Source: an uncultured Collinsella sp.
Lineage (GTDB): Bacteria; Actinomycetota; Coriobacteriia; Coriobacteriales; Coriobacteriaceae
Reading direction: 5' to 3'
Length of the DNA: 60,077 nucleotides
Assembly: GCA_900557455.1 (NCBI GenBank)
Contig: USSM01000006.1
Span: 1-60,077 of the forward strand
Numbering within the stretch: the first letter of the stretch is position 1; each line of letters starts with the position of its first letter. Below the pieces are notes generated by a model. It was not told the DNA's origin, made no database searches, and worked only from the letters and a program-made list of their open reading frames with translations. Shown here in pieces: positions 41,038 to 48,856 of the stretch. Made by a program: the position numbers and the translations under genes.

Positions 41038-42225
41038 ATGTCGAGCCTCACCGGTAAGTCATTGAACCCTGTTATGAATCGCAGGAGCGTTATCGCGAGC
41101 GCAGCAGGTCTGGGGGCGATGTCCATTCTAGCCGGCTGCTCCTCCAACGGCGGCGATAGCGGTTCCGCTTCGGGCGACGCTTCGTTTAAGATCGGCACCA
41201 TCGGCCCGCTGACCGGCGCCAACGCGTCCTACGGCAAGTCCGTTACCCAGGGTGTCGAGCTTGGCTGCAAGGATTTCTCGACCAAGGAGCTGCCGCTTGC
41301 CAGCAAGGCCGAGGATGACCAGGCCGACGGCGAGAAGGCCGTCAACGCCTTCAACACCCTGCTCGACTGGGGCATGCAGGCCCTCGTCGGCCCGACCACC
41401 ACGGGTGCGTCGGTTGCCGTTGCCGCCGAGTGCGGTAACGACCCCAAGACGTTCATGATCACCCCGTCCGCGTCCTCCGAGGACGTCACCGACGGCAAGG
41501 ATTGCGTCTTCCAGGTTTGCTTCACCGACCCCAACCAGGGTGTCAACGCTGCCAAGTTCCTGGCGCAGAAGTATGCGGACGAGAAGTTCGTGCTGTTCTA
41601 TAACTCCGGCGACGCCTATTCTTCGGGCATCGCAGATTCCTTTAAGGCCCAGGCCGCTGAGTCCAAGCTCGAGATTGTTGACGAGGAGACCTTTAAGGAC
41701 GACTCCGCCACGAGCTTTACCAACCAGCTGACCAAGGCCAAGCAGGCCGGCGCCACCATGATCTTTGCGCCGATCTACTACACGCCGGCGTCCGTCCTGC
41801 TCAAGAACGCCAAGGACATGGGCTACGACGTCAAGATGATGGGCTGCGACGGCATGGACGGCATCCTGGGCGTTGAGGGCTTCGATACCTCTCTTGCTGA
41901 GGGTCTGCTGCTCATGACCCCGTTCTCCGCCGACGACGAGAAGAACGCCGACTTCGTCAACGCTTACAAGGATAAGTACGGCGATACCCCCGACCAGTTT
42001 GCCGCCGACGCCTACGACGGCGTGCACGCGGTGGCCGAGGCCCTCAAGGAGGCCGGTCTTGGTGTCGACGCCGACCCGACTGAGGCCGCCGTGAAGCTGT
42101 CCAAGGCTATGCTCAAGATTACCGTTGACGGTCTGACCGGCAAGCTCACCTGGAACGATAAGGGCCAGGTCCAGAAGGAGCCCACGGCGTACGTCATCAC
42201 CGACGGCAAGTACGTACAGGCCTAA
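41038..42225 (+). CDS. livJ: Branched-chain amino-acid ABC transporter substrate-binding lipoprotein
   Basis: 395 residues. A lipoprotein signal with basic NRRSVIA (twin arginine at 15-16) and lipobox LAGC puts lipid on Cys34; a serine/glycine linker follows. The periplasmic-binding fold I domain begins FKIGTIGPLTGANASYGKS, then QALVGPTTTG and FMITPSASSEDVT. These are LivJ/LivK family traits for leucine, isoleucine or valine, and related solutes cannot be excluded. First gene of livJHMGF. GAGAGGAGAG precedes ATG 41038 at good distance. Two hairpins follow the stop before livH, so the binding protein is probably made in excess. Confidence 0.92.
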   Translation: MSSLTGKSLNPVMNRRSVIASAAGLGAMSILAGCSSNGGDSGSASGDASFKIGTIGPLTGANASYGKSVTQGVELGCKDFSTKELPLASKAEDDQADGEKAVNAFNTLLDWGMQALVGPTTTGASVAVAAECGNDPKTFMITPSASSEDVTDGKDCVFQVCFTDPNQGVNAAKFLAQKYADEKFVLFYNSGDAYSSGIADSFKAQAAESKLEIVDEETFKDDSATSFTNQLTKAKQAGATMIFAPIYYTPASVLLKNAKDMGYDVKMMGCDGMDGILGVEGFDTSLAEGLLLMTPFSADDEKNADFVNAYKDKYGDTPDQFAADAYDGVHAVAEALKEAGLGVDADPTEAAVKLSKAMLKITVDGLTGKLTWNDKGQVQKEPTAYVITDGKYVQA

Positions 42226-42257
42226 TTGGCCGCCTTACATAGAGCGGTTTTGATCCC

Positions 42258-42318
42258 AAGCAGGGGAGGTTTTGGCCTTCCCTGCTTGCTTGGTATCTAG
42301 GGACGATGTAACGTCCCT
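42258..42318 (+). promoter_or_regulatory. Two hairpins between livJ and livH
   Basis: AAGCAGGGGAGG pairs with CCTTCCCTGCTT (42258-42287) and AGGGACG with CGTCCCT (42299-42318). Neither has a long T-run. They probably block 3' decay or cause partial termination, favouring livJ over the membrane parts. Confidence 0.65.
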
Positions 42319-42364
42319 GTTTCATACATCAACTGGAAACCTATTCGAAAGGGGGATGTGGAAC

Positions 42365-43246
42365 ATGACGGTCTTTATCCAATACCTGGTCAACGGCCTG
42401 TCCATGGGCAGCGTCTACGCCATCATCGCGTTGGGCTACACCATGGTCTACGGTATCGCCAAGATGCTGAACTTCGCTCACGGCGACGTCATCATGGTCG
42501 GTGCCTATGTCTCGTTCTGCGCCACGTCGTATCTCGGCCTCCCGGGCTGGGTATCTGTAATTCTTTCTTGTGTGGTCTGCACGGTTCTCGGCGTTCTCAT
42601 CGAGGGTCTGGCCTATAAGCCGCTGCGCCAAGCAGGCCCGCTGGCCGTTCTGATCACGGCTATCGGCGTGTCTTACTTCCTGCAGAACGCCGCGCAGCTT
42701 CTGTGGGGTGCCACGCCCAAGAACTTCACTTCGCTCGTCACCTTCCAGGTGCCGGAGTTCTTGGCCAAGTTCAACGTAAGCGCCGTCTCGCTCGTCACCA
42801 TCGTCGCCTGCCTGGTTATCATGGCCGGCCTGATGTTCTTTACAGGTAAGACCAAGATGGGCAAGGCCATGCGCGCCGTGTCCGAGGACAAGGCCGCCGC
42901 TCAGCTCATGGGCATCAACGTCAACCGCACCATCTCGATGACGTTTGCCATCGGCTCGGCGCTTGCCGCCATCGCCGGCGTGCTCCTGTGCTCCTACTCG
43001 CCGGTGCTGCAGCCCACGACGGGTGCCATGCCTGGCATCAAGGCCTTCGACGCCGCCGTCTTCGGCGGCATCGGCTCCATCCCCGGTGCCTTTGTCGGTG
43101 GCATTCTCATCGGCATCATCGAGGCGATGGCGCAGGCTTACATTTCCACGAGTCTTGCCAACTCCATCGTCTTTGGTGTTCTGATCATCGTCCTGCTCGT
43201 CAAGCCTGCCGGCCTCTTGGGCAAGTACGTCCCCGAGAAGGTGTAG
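42365..43246 (+). CDS. livH: Branched-chain amino-acid ABC permease LivH
   Basis: 293 residues from ATG 42365, with GGGGG nine bases upstream. Eight membrane segments. LivH motifs: FIQYLVNGLSMGSVYAIIAL, GYTMVYGIAKMLNFAHGD, MGKAMRAVSEDKAAAQLMGI (the loop that contacts the ATPase), and FGGIGSIPGAFVGGILIGI. It forms the translocation pore with LivM. livM follows within ten bases. Confidence 0.92.
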   Translation: MTVFIQYLVNGLSMGSVYAIIALGYTMVYGIAKMLNFAHGDVIMVGAYVSFCATSYLGLPGWVSVILSCVVCTVLGVLIEGLAYKPLRQAGPLAVLITAIGVSYFLQNAAQLLWGATPKNFTSLVTFQVPEFLAKFNVSAVSLVTIVACLVIMAGLMFFTGKTKMGKAMRAVSEDKAAAQLMGINVNRTISMTFAIGSALAAIAGVLLCSYSPVLQPTTGAMPGIKAFDAAVFGGIGSIPGAFVGGILIGIIEAMAQAYISTSLANSIVFGVLIIVLLVKPAGLLGKYVPEKV

Positions 43247-43255
43247 GTGAGCGTT

Positions 43256-44335
43256 ATGAAGTTTCTTAAAGACAAGCAGACGCGTCACGACTTTGTCACG
43301 TACGCCATGTGCATCGTGGCCTTCGCCATCGTGTTCTTTATGCAGTCTAACCACATGATTCCGCGCATGATCGCCGGTCAGCTGGTTCCCATCACGGCCT
43401 ATATCGTCATGGCCATCTCCCTTAACCTCGTCGTCGGCATCGCGGGCGACTTGTCGCTGGGCCATGCGGGCTTTATGAGCGTCGGTGCCTACACGGGCAT
43501 CGTCACCGCCGTCGCGCTGGAGAGCGCCGTTCCCTCCGATCCAATACGTCTTGTCATCAGCATCGTGGTCGGCGCCATCGCTGCCGCTATCCTGGGCTTC
43601 TTGATTGGCATCCCGGTCCTGCGCCTGAGCGGCGACTATCTGGCTATCGTGACCCTGGCTTTTGGCGAGATCATCAAAGAGATCGTCACCTGCCTCATTG
43701 TGGGCGTCGACTCCCGCGGCCTGCACGTGATCTTTAACATCACGGGCAACTCTACGATCGACGACCTGCACCTGCTCGAGGACGGCACCGCCATCATCAA
43801 GGGCGCCCAGGGCGCCTCGGGCGTGTCGACGTACTCGACCTTCCTCGCCGGTGCCATCCTGGTCATGGTCGCACTCGTGATCGTGCTCAACCTGGTGCGC
43901 AGCCGTACCGGCCGTGCCATTATGGCCGTGCGCGATAACAAGATTGCAGCCGAGTCTGTGGGCATCTCCGTCACCCAGTACCGCATGATCGCCTTCGTGG
44001 TTTCCGCTGCCCTCGCCGGTGCTGCCGGAGCCCTGTTCGGCGGCAACTTCTCGCAGCTTTCCGCCACTAAGTTCGACTTCAATACGTCCATCCTCATTCT
44101 GGTGTTCGTGGTCCTGGGCGGCCTGGGCAACATGCGCGGCTCCGTTATCGCCGCGGCGCTGCTCACGGTGCTCCCCGAGCTGCTCCGTCAGTTCTCGGAC
44201 TACCGCATGCTCATCTACGCCATCGTGTTGATTCTGGTCATGGTCTTTACCAACAACCCGCAGCTCAAGGCGTTCTTTGCACGCATTAAGGACCGCTTTG
44301 CTTCCAAGAAGGGGGTGGCAGCCGATGCCCAGTAA
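43256..44335 (+). CDS. livM: Branched-chain amino-acid ABC permease LivM
   Basis: 359 residues from ATG 43256, which has AGGTGA upstream; GTG 43247 is a three-codon-longer option. About nine membrane segments. LivM motifs: ISLNLVVGIAGDLSLGHAGF, IPVLRLSGDYLAIVTLAFGE, SRTGRAIMAVRDNKIAAESV (ATPase-contact loop) and VVLGGLGNMRGSVIAA. Partner of LivH. Its last 11 bases overlap livG. Confidence 0.92.
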   Translation: MKFLKDKQTRHDFVTYAMCIVAFAIVFFMQSNHMIPRMIAGQLVPITAYIVMAISLNLVVGIAGDLSLGHAGFMSVGAYTGIVTAVALESAVPSDPIRLVISIVVGAIAAAILGFLIGIPVLRLSGDYLAIVTLAFGEIIKEIVTCLIVGVDSRGLHVIFNITGNSTIDDLHLLEDGTAIIKGAQGASGVSTYSTFLAGAILVMVALVIVLNLVRSRTGRAIMAVRDNKIAAESVGISVTQYRMIAFVVSAALAGAAGALFGGNFSQLSATKFDFNTSILILVFVVLGGLGNMRGSVIAAALLTVLPELLRQFSDYRMLIYAIVLILVMVFTNNPQLKAFFARIKDRFASKKGVAADAQ

Positions 44336-45185
44336 GTTTGAGTTCAACAAGGGCAAGATGGTCCCGTATCCTTCTGGCGCCATCGTTCCCGACCGCGACC
44401 TGGGCCAGCGCCCGGCGCTCGAGTGCATCCACCTGGGCATTGAATTCGGTGGCCTTAAGGCAGTCGACGACTTTAGCCTGACTATCGGCAAGACCGAGAT
44501 TGCCGGTCTGATCGGCCCCAACGGCGCCGGTAAGACCACGGTCTTCAACCTGCTCACCAAGGTGTATCAGCCCACGCACGGCACCATCCTGCTCGACGGT
44601 GAGGACACCTCGGGCAAGTCGGTCTACCAGGTCAACCGCATGGGTATTGCCCGTACCTTCCAGAACATTCGCCTGTTTAATACCATGACGGTGGAGGATA
44701 ACGTTAAGGTCGGCCTGCATAACCAGGAGCGTTACTCCGGCTTTGAGGGCGTGCTGCGCCTGCCGACGTATTGGAAGCACGAGAAGGCTGCTCACGAGCG
44801 CGCCATGGAGCTGCTGTCCATCTTTGATATGGAGCATCTGGCAAACGAGCAGGCCGGCTCGCTGCCTTACGGCGCCCAGCGTCGTCTGGAGATCGTCCGC
44901 GCGCTTGCCACCAACCCCAAACTGCTGTTGCTCGACGAGCCTGCCGCCGGCATGAACCCGTCCGAGACCGCGGAGCTCATGGAGAACATCGTTAAGATTC
45001 GCGACACCTTCGGCATTGCCATCATGCTTATCGAGCACGACATGTCGCTCGTCATGAATATTTGCGAGGGTATCTGCGTGCTCAACTTTGGTAAGGTCAT
45101 CGCCAAGGGCACGGCCGAGGAAATCCAGAACAACGACGCCGTTATCGAGGCATATCTGGGCAAGCAGGATAAGGGGGAGAACTAA
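44325..45185 (+). CDS. livG: Branched-chain amino-acid ABC ATPase LivG
   Basis: 286 residues from ATG 44325, with GGGGG nine bases before. Walker A GPNGAGKTT, Q-loop NRMGIARTFQNIRLF, signature SLPYGAQRRLEI, Walker B LLLLDEPAAGMNP, H-loop LIEHD. The LivG-type MNPSE after Walker B and the extended loop with NTMTVEDNVKVGLH are present. The first 35 residues precede the usual ABC start and look like a lineage-specific extension. It overlaps livM by 11 bases. Confidence 0.92.
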   Translation: MPSKFEFNKGKMVPYPSGAIVPDRDLGQRPALECIHLGIEFGGLKAVDDFSLTIGKTEIAGLIGPNGAGKTTVFNLLTKVYQPTHGTILLDGEDTSGKSVYQVNRMGIARTFQNIRLFNTMTVEDNVKVGLHNQERYSGFEGVLRLPTYWKHEKAAHERAMELLSIFDMEHLANEQAGSLPYGAQRRLEIVRALATNPKLLLLDEPAAGMNPSETAELMENIVKIRDTFGIAIMLIEHDMSLVMNICEGICVLNFGKVIAKGTAEEIQNNDAVIEAYLGKQDKGEN

Positions 45186-45899
45186 ATGGCAGAGCCGATG
45201 CTTTCCGTCTACAACATCAACGTCTGGTACGGCGCCATCCACGCCATCAAGGACATCTCCTTTAACGTTAACGAGGGCGAGATCGTGGCCCTGATCGGTG
45301 CGAACGGTGCCGGCAAGTCCACAACGCTCAAGACTGTCTCGGGCCTGCTGCGTTCCAAGACCGGCTCCATCAAGTTTATGGGCGAGGACATTACTCATAC
45401 GCCCGCTGATAAGCTGGTAAGCAAGGGCCTGGCCCAGGTGCCCGAGGGACGTCGCGCCTTTTTGCAGATGACGGTTGAGGAGAACCTGGAAATGGGCGCC
45501 TATACGCAGCCCAAGTCCACGGTGGCTCCGGGCCTTGAGCGTGTCTACGAACAGTTCCCGCGTCTTAAGGAGCGCCGTCGCCAGGTCGCCGGCACCCTTT
45601 CGGGCGGCGAGCAGCAGATGCTCGTTATGGGCCGCGCCCTTATGAGTAACCCCAAGCTGCTCATGCTCGACGAGCCTTCCATGGGCCTGGCGCCGATTCT
45701 GATTGAGCAGATCTTCCAGATTGTCGAGGACCTGCACAAGGCCGGTACCACGGTGCTTCTGGTCGAGCAAAACGCGCAGATGGCGCTTTCCATCGCCACG
45801 CGCGGTTACGTGCTCGAGACTGGCAAGATCACCATGACCGGCACCGGTCAAGAGCTGCTGCACGACGATAACGTCCGCAAGGCCTATCTGGGCGGTTAA
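45186..45899 (+). CDS. livF: Branched-chain amino-acid ABC ATPase LivF
   Basis: 237 residues, the normal LivF length. Walker A GANGAGKST, IKFMGEDITHTPADKLV, LAQVPEGRRAFLQMTVEENL, signature LSGGEQQMLVMGRAL, Walker B LLMLDEPSMGLAP, and H-loop region VLLVEQNAQMAL. The last gene of the operon; its ATG comes directly after the livG stop. A strong terminator follows. Confidence 0.93.
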   Translation: MAEPMLSVYNINVWYGAIHAIKDISFNVNEGEIVALIGANGAGKSTTLKTVSGLLRSKTGSIKFMGEDITHTPADKLVSKGLAQVPEGRRAFLQMTVEENLEMGAYTQPKSTVAPGLERVYEQFPRLKERRRQVAGTLSGGEQQMLVMGRALMSNPKLLMLDEPSMGLAPILIEQIFQIVEDLHKAGTTVLLVEQNAQMALSIATRGYVLETGKITMTGTGQELLHDDNVRKAYLGG

Positions 45900-45909
45900 T
45901 CCATTCAAC

Positions 45910-45946
45910 AAAGGGGGCGCTGACCAACCCGGTCAGCGCCCCCTTT
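45910..45946 (+). terminator. Intrinsic terminator of livJHMGF
   Basis: A 16-base perfect stem (45910-45925 with 45931-45946) and a five-base loop, ending in TTTT. Confidence 0.93.
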
Positions 45947-45947
45947 T

Positions 45948-46016
45948 AAGTTGCGGTGAAACAGGGACTGAATACGGGCTCCAGAGGCCAAAAGAGTCCC
46001 TATTCCACCGCAACTT
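45948..46016. repeat. 69-bp palindromic intergenic repeat
   Basis: Outer arms AAGTTGCGGTG (45948-45958) and CACCGCAACTT (46006-46016) match perfectly. An inner pair AGGGACT (45963-45969)/AGTCCCT (45995-46001) continues the fold around a roughly 25-base loop. It directly abuts the liv terminator and does not look like a second terminator. The layout resembles REP/BIME-type elements. Confidence 0.75.
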
Positions 46017-46074
46017 CATGGGGATGTGTGACAATGCCCGTCGGAAAACATCTGTTGTCTTTGGGGGTCTATCT

Positions 46075-46752
46075 ATGCTGTACGAGTTTTGTGCCGAGAA
46101 CTTTGAGCGGGTGCCGGCGGCTATCGATGCCGGTGCAAAGCGTATCGAACTGTGCGACAACCTTGCCGTCGGTGGCACTACGCCTTCGGCCGGTGTTATC
46201 AGCGCTACGACCAGCTATGCCCACGAGCACGATGCACGGGTGATGTGCATGATTCGCCCGCGTGGCGGCGACTTTCACTACAACCAGGACGAGCTGCGTA
46301 TGATGGAGATGGACCTGGGCCTTGCCGTGAGCGCCGGCGTTGACGGCTTGGTCTTTGGCTGCTGCAAGCCCTGCGCTGGCGGATGGGCACTCGACGAGCT
46401 TACGTTGGGCGCTCTCGTGATGGCCGCGGGCTGCGCGACCGAGGAATGCAAGCGTGAGCCCATCGACATCACCTTTCACATGGCGTTTGACCAGCTCTCG
46501 CCCGAGGCTCAACTCGATGCCGTCGACACACTCGCCGATTGCGGCGTTACGCGCATCCTGACGCACGGCGGTGCCGCCGGCACGCCGATCGAGGACAACT
46601 TCGAAAACCTGGCCCGCTTGATCGAGTATGCGGGCGACCGCTTGACCATCCTTCCCGGCGGCGGCATTTCCACGGCCAACCGCGATACCGTGGCGGCGGC
46701 ACTGGGCGTCTCCGAGCTCCGTGGCACCAAGATTGTGCCGCTGGAGGTATAA
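46075..46752 (+). CDS. cutC: CutC family protein (copper homeostasis)
   Basis: 225 residues from ATG 46075 behind GGGGG; an upstream in-frame ATG at 46018 falls in the palindrome and is rejected. TIM-barrel CutC motifs: YEFCAENFERVPAAIDAGAK, RIELCDNLAVGGTTPS, MIRPRGGDFHYN, DGLVFGC, ITFHMAFDQL and ILTHGGAAG. CutC was linked to copper tolerance, but its biochemical role is unsettled. The last codons overlap the ribosome binding site of the DUF4931 gene, which starts four bases on, so the two are coupled. Confidence 0.9.
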   Translation: MLYEFCAENFERVPAAIDAGAKRIELCDNLAVGGTTPSAGVISATTSYAHEHDARVMCMIRPRGGDFHYNQDELRMMEMDLGLAVSAGVDGLVFGCCKPCAGGWALDELTLGALVMAAGCATEECKREPIDITFHMAFDQLSPEAQLDAVDTLADCGVTRILTHGGAAGTPIEDNFENLARLIEYAGDRLTILPGGGISTANRDTVAAALGVSELRGTKIVPLEV

Positions 46753-46755
46753 CCC

Positions 46756-47553
46756 GTGGCGCTGGTATTCGATGTTCAGCAGGCGAGTGGCAAGCCCGAC
46801 GATAACCGTCGCCCCGGTACCGCGTGTCCCTTTTGCAACACGGAGGGGCTCGCCAACATCATCCAGCGCGACGGTGACTGCATCTGGCTCGAGAATAAGT
46901 TCAAGACCTTGCGGGCCACTCATCAAACCGTGCTGATCGAGTCGGCCGATCACGATGCCGACCTGGTGACCTATGAGCCGGATGAACTCCACCATGTGAT
47001 GCGGTTTGCTCTGGATTGCTGGCAGCGGATGATTGACTCCCGGCAGTATCGCAGCGTTCTCATGTACAAGAACAAGGGCCCACTTTCGGGCGGCAGTCTG
47101 GTCCATCCGCACATGCAGATTGTGGGTTTGGAGCAGGAAGACGGCTATGCTTCGCTGACTTCTGCCAATTTCGAAGGCATCAATGTCTGGCGACAGGGGA
47201 GAATCGCGGTCAACATCTCAACCGAACCGATCATGGGGTTCTTTGAGATCAACGTTTCAGCCCCGCAGGGAATCGCCGCCAGCGATGACACGAGAGACCA
47301 AGCCGAGGCGGATCTCTTCGCCGACGCAATCCAGGTAGCTCTGCGCTATATCTTGCACGAGCACCATGGCGGTCGTGCAGAGTCGTACAACCTGTTCTTC
47401 TATCACATGAGCGGCCGGACCATTGCCAAGGCGCTTCCACGTTGGGTGGTTTCACCCTACTTTGTCGGCTATCGTTTGGCCCAAGTCAATGCCGAGACCA
47501 CGCTCGATATCGATGCTGAGCGCCTGCGCGCACGCCTGGAAGCGCTTGCATAG
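46756..47553 (+). CDS. DUF4931 / HIT-like (GalT-fold) protein
   Basis: 265 residues from GTG 46756, with GGAGGT seven bases upstream inside cutC. A zinc-type CPFCN motif near residue 24 is followed by TLRATHQTVLIES, and the catalytic-like GGSLVHPHMQIVGL near residue 112-125 has the H-x-H-x-Q of HIT/galactose-1-phosphate uridylyltransferase enzymes. Family DUF4931 proteins are presumed nucleotidyl transferases or hydrolases of unknown substrate. An operon with cutC is suggested by the four-base gap. Confidence 0.75.
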   Translation: MALVFDVQQASGKPDDNRRPGTACPFCNTEGLANIIQRDGDCIWLENKFKTLRATHQTVLIESADHDADLVTYEPDELHHVMRFALDCWQRMIDSRQYRSVLMYKNKGPLSGGSLVHPHMQIVGLEQEDGYASLTSANFEGINVWRQGRIAVNISTEPIMGFFEINVSAPQGIAASDDTRDQAEADLFADAIQVALRYILHEHHGGRAESYNLFFYHMSGRTIAKALPRWVVSPYFVGYRLAQVNAETTLDIDAERLRARLEALA

Positions 47554-47582
47554 CCAAGGGCTCGGCCTCGCGCCTGTGGCTC

Positions 47583-48581
47583 CTAGCGCGCCATTGCATC
47601 GCGGCCGGCCTCGACGCGCTTGCGCTGGGCGGCGCGCTCCTCGCCGGTCAGACGCTCAAAGAAGTGCCCGATAAGCGAGGCGAGCACCTGCTGAAACAAC
47701 GTTCCACACATGACGGGAAACACAACTTCGCCCGGAAAGTATTGCGTGGCGATGACGGCGCCCGAAGAGATATTGCGCATGCCGCAGGTAAAGCACATGG
47801 TGGTCGTTTCGCTATATGGCAGATGCAGCGCGCGGGCGACCAGAATGCCGACGACAAAGCCGCTGATGGCGAAGACCAAAATAAAGAGGGCGACTTCCAA
47901 GCGCACCGCGTTCATGTGCAGCACGTACTCGCTCATGGCGGTGGAGTTGGAGGCGATAACGCCCATCATCATGAACTTGCAGGCGGGCGAGAGCGCGGGG
48001 GAGAGTTTCTCGTGTCCCCAGCCGTGCGTGAGCTCGTTGATCACGATGCCGAGCACGGCGGGGATGGCAATCATAAAGGCCATGTTCTGCATCATGCTCG
48101 GAACATCGATTGCGACGGTGGCGCCCAACAGGAGCTTGAGCGTGAGCGGAATCGTTACGGGCGATATAACCGAGGACGTCAGGATGATGGTGAGCGCGAG
48201 CGGGCCGTTGCCGCCGAACATGCTAATCCACATAAAGGCAGTGACTGCCACGGGTACGCTGTACTCGAGCACGATGCCGCAGACAAGGTTGGGGTTGGAG
48301 CCAAAGAACAGTGAGCCCATGGCATACGCCGCGATGGGGATGATCACAGCCGAGACAAATAACGCCAAAATCAGATGCAGGGGACGGCGGAACACCTCAG
48401 CTACCTGGTGGAAGGTGTTGCTGAGCGCGCCTTGGAACGTCATAAAGGCAAACAGGGTGGGAACGATGGGCTTGAGAACGCCGATCTGCTGAGGAAAGAG
48501 CACGCCGAGCGCCACGCAAATCGGAACGATGACCTGCATATGCCCCGCGAGAAATTTGCCCAGTCCAACCCATTGCTTCAT
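47583..48581 (-). CDS. Bile acid:sodium symporter (BASS) family protein
   Basis: 332 residues with nine or ten membrane helices. BASS features: FMTFQGALSNTF, YSVPVAVTAFMWISMFGGNG, LTSSVISPVTIPLTLKLLLG, MIAIPAVLGIVINEL and CGMRNISSGAVIATQYFP. The name reflects the family. Bacterial members import bile acids, pyruvate, pantothenate or other organic anions with Na+, so bile acid transport here is only possible. It is convergent with the DUF4931 gene and divergent from the RecJ-helicase gene. Confidence 0.8.
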   Translation of the reverse strand: MKQWVGLGKFLAGHMQVIVPICVALGVLFPQQIGVLKPIVPTLFAFMTFQGALSNTFHQVAEVFRRPLHLILALFVSAVIIPIAAYAMGSLFFGSNPNLVCGIVLEYSVPVAVTAFMWISMFGGNGPLALTIILTSSVISPVTIPLTLKLLLGATVAIDVPSMMQNMAFMIAIPAVLGIVINELTHGWGHEKLSPALSPACKFMMMGVIASNSTAMSEYVLHMNAVRLEVALFILVFAISGFVVGILVARALHLPYSETTTMCFTCGMRNISSGAVIATQYFPGEVVFPVMCGTLFQQVLASLIGHFFERLTGEERAAQRKRVEAGRDAMAR

Positions 48582-48663
48582 ATGCTCTTGTGACTCCCTT
48601 TGCTCGTGAATCCGTTTTGAATGGATATGCTAGACGCTTGCATGCGCCCGTGCGTCAGAAACG

Positions 48664-48678
48664 CTCGAATATTTCGAG
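48664..48678. promoter_or_regulatory. 15-bp palindrome upstream of recJ-helicase
   Basis: CTCGAATATTTCGAG is a perfect dyad with a three-base centre in the divergent region. It is a possible operator. It does not match the usual actinobacterial LexA box (CGAAC-N4-GTTCG). Confidence 0.4.
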
Positions 48679-48721
48679 GCTATTACCGCCCTCGTTTATC
48701 GAAACCACGGCGTGCTGGACG

Positions 48722-48748
48722 TTGTGCGTCCGCGCTGCACGGTATAAT
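48722..48748 (+). promoter_or_regulatory. Sigma-70-type promoter of recJ-helicase
   Basis: TTGTGC (48722-48727) and a perfect TATAAT (48743-48748) are separated by 15 bases, slightly short. The start codon lies about 108 bases on. Confidence 0.55.
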
Positions 48749-48856
48749 AAATCCGTTCAACAGATCTGCCTGCCGAAGCGGGCATACACAGAGGACTCAT
48801 CGCTATGAACCGTGAGAGGTATCGCGGCGACCTGCCCCTATCGGGGGTGGGTGCCT

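Noticed and set aside
42341..44560. 739-codon open frame on the minus strand opposite livH-livM-livG
   Set aside because: It crosses three well-supported genes and encodes a His/Asp/Gly-rich sequence with no recognisable domain.
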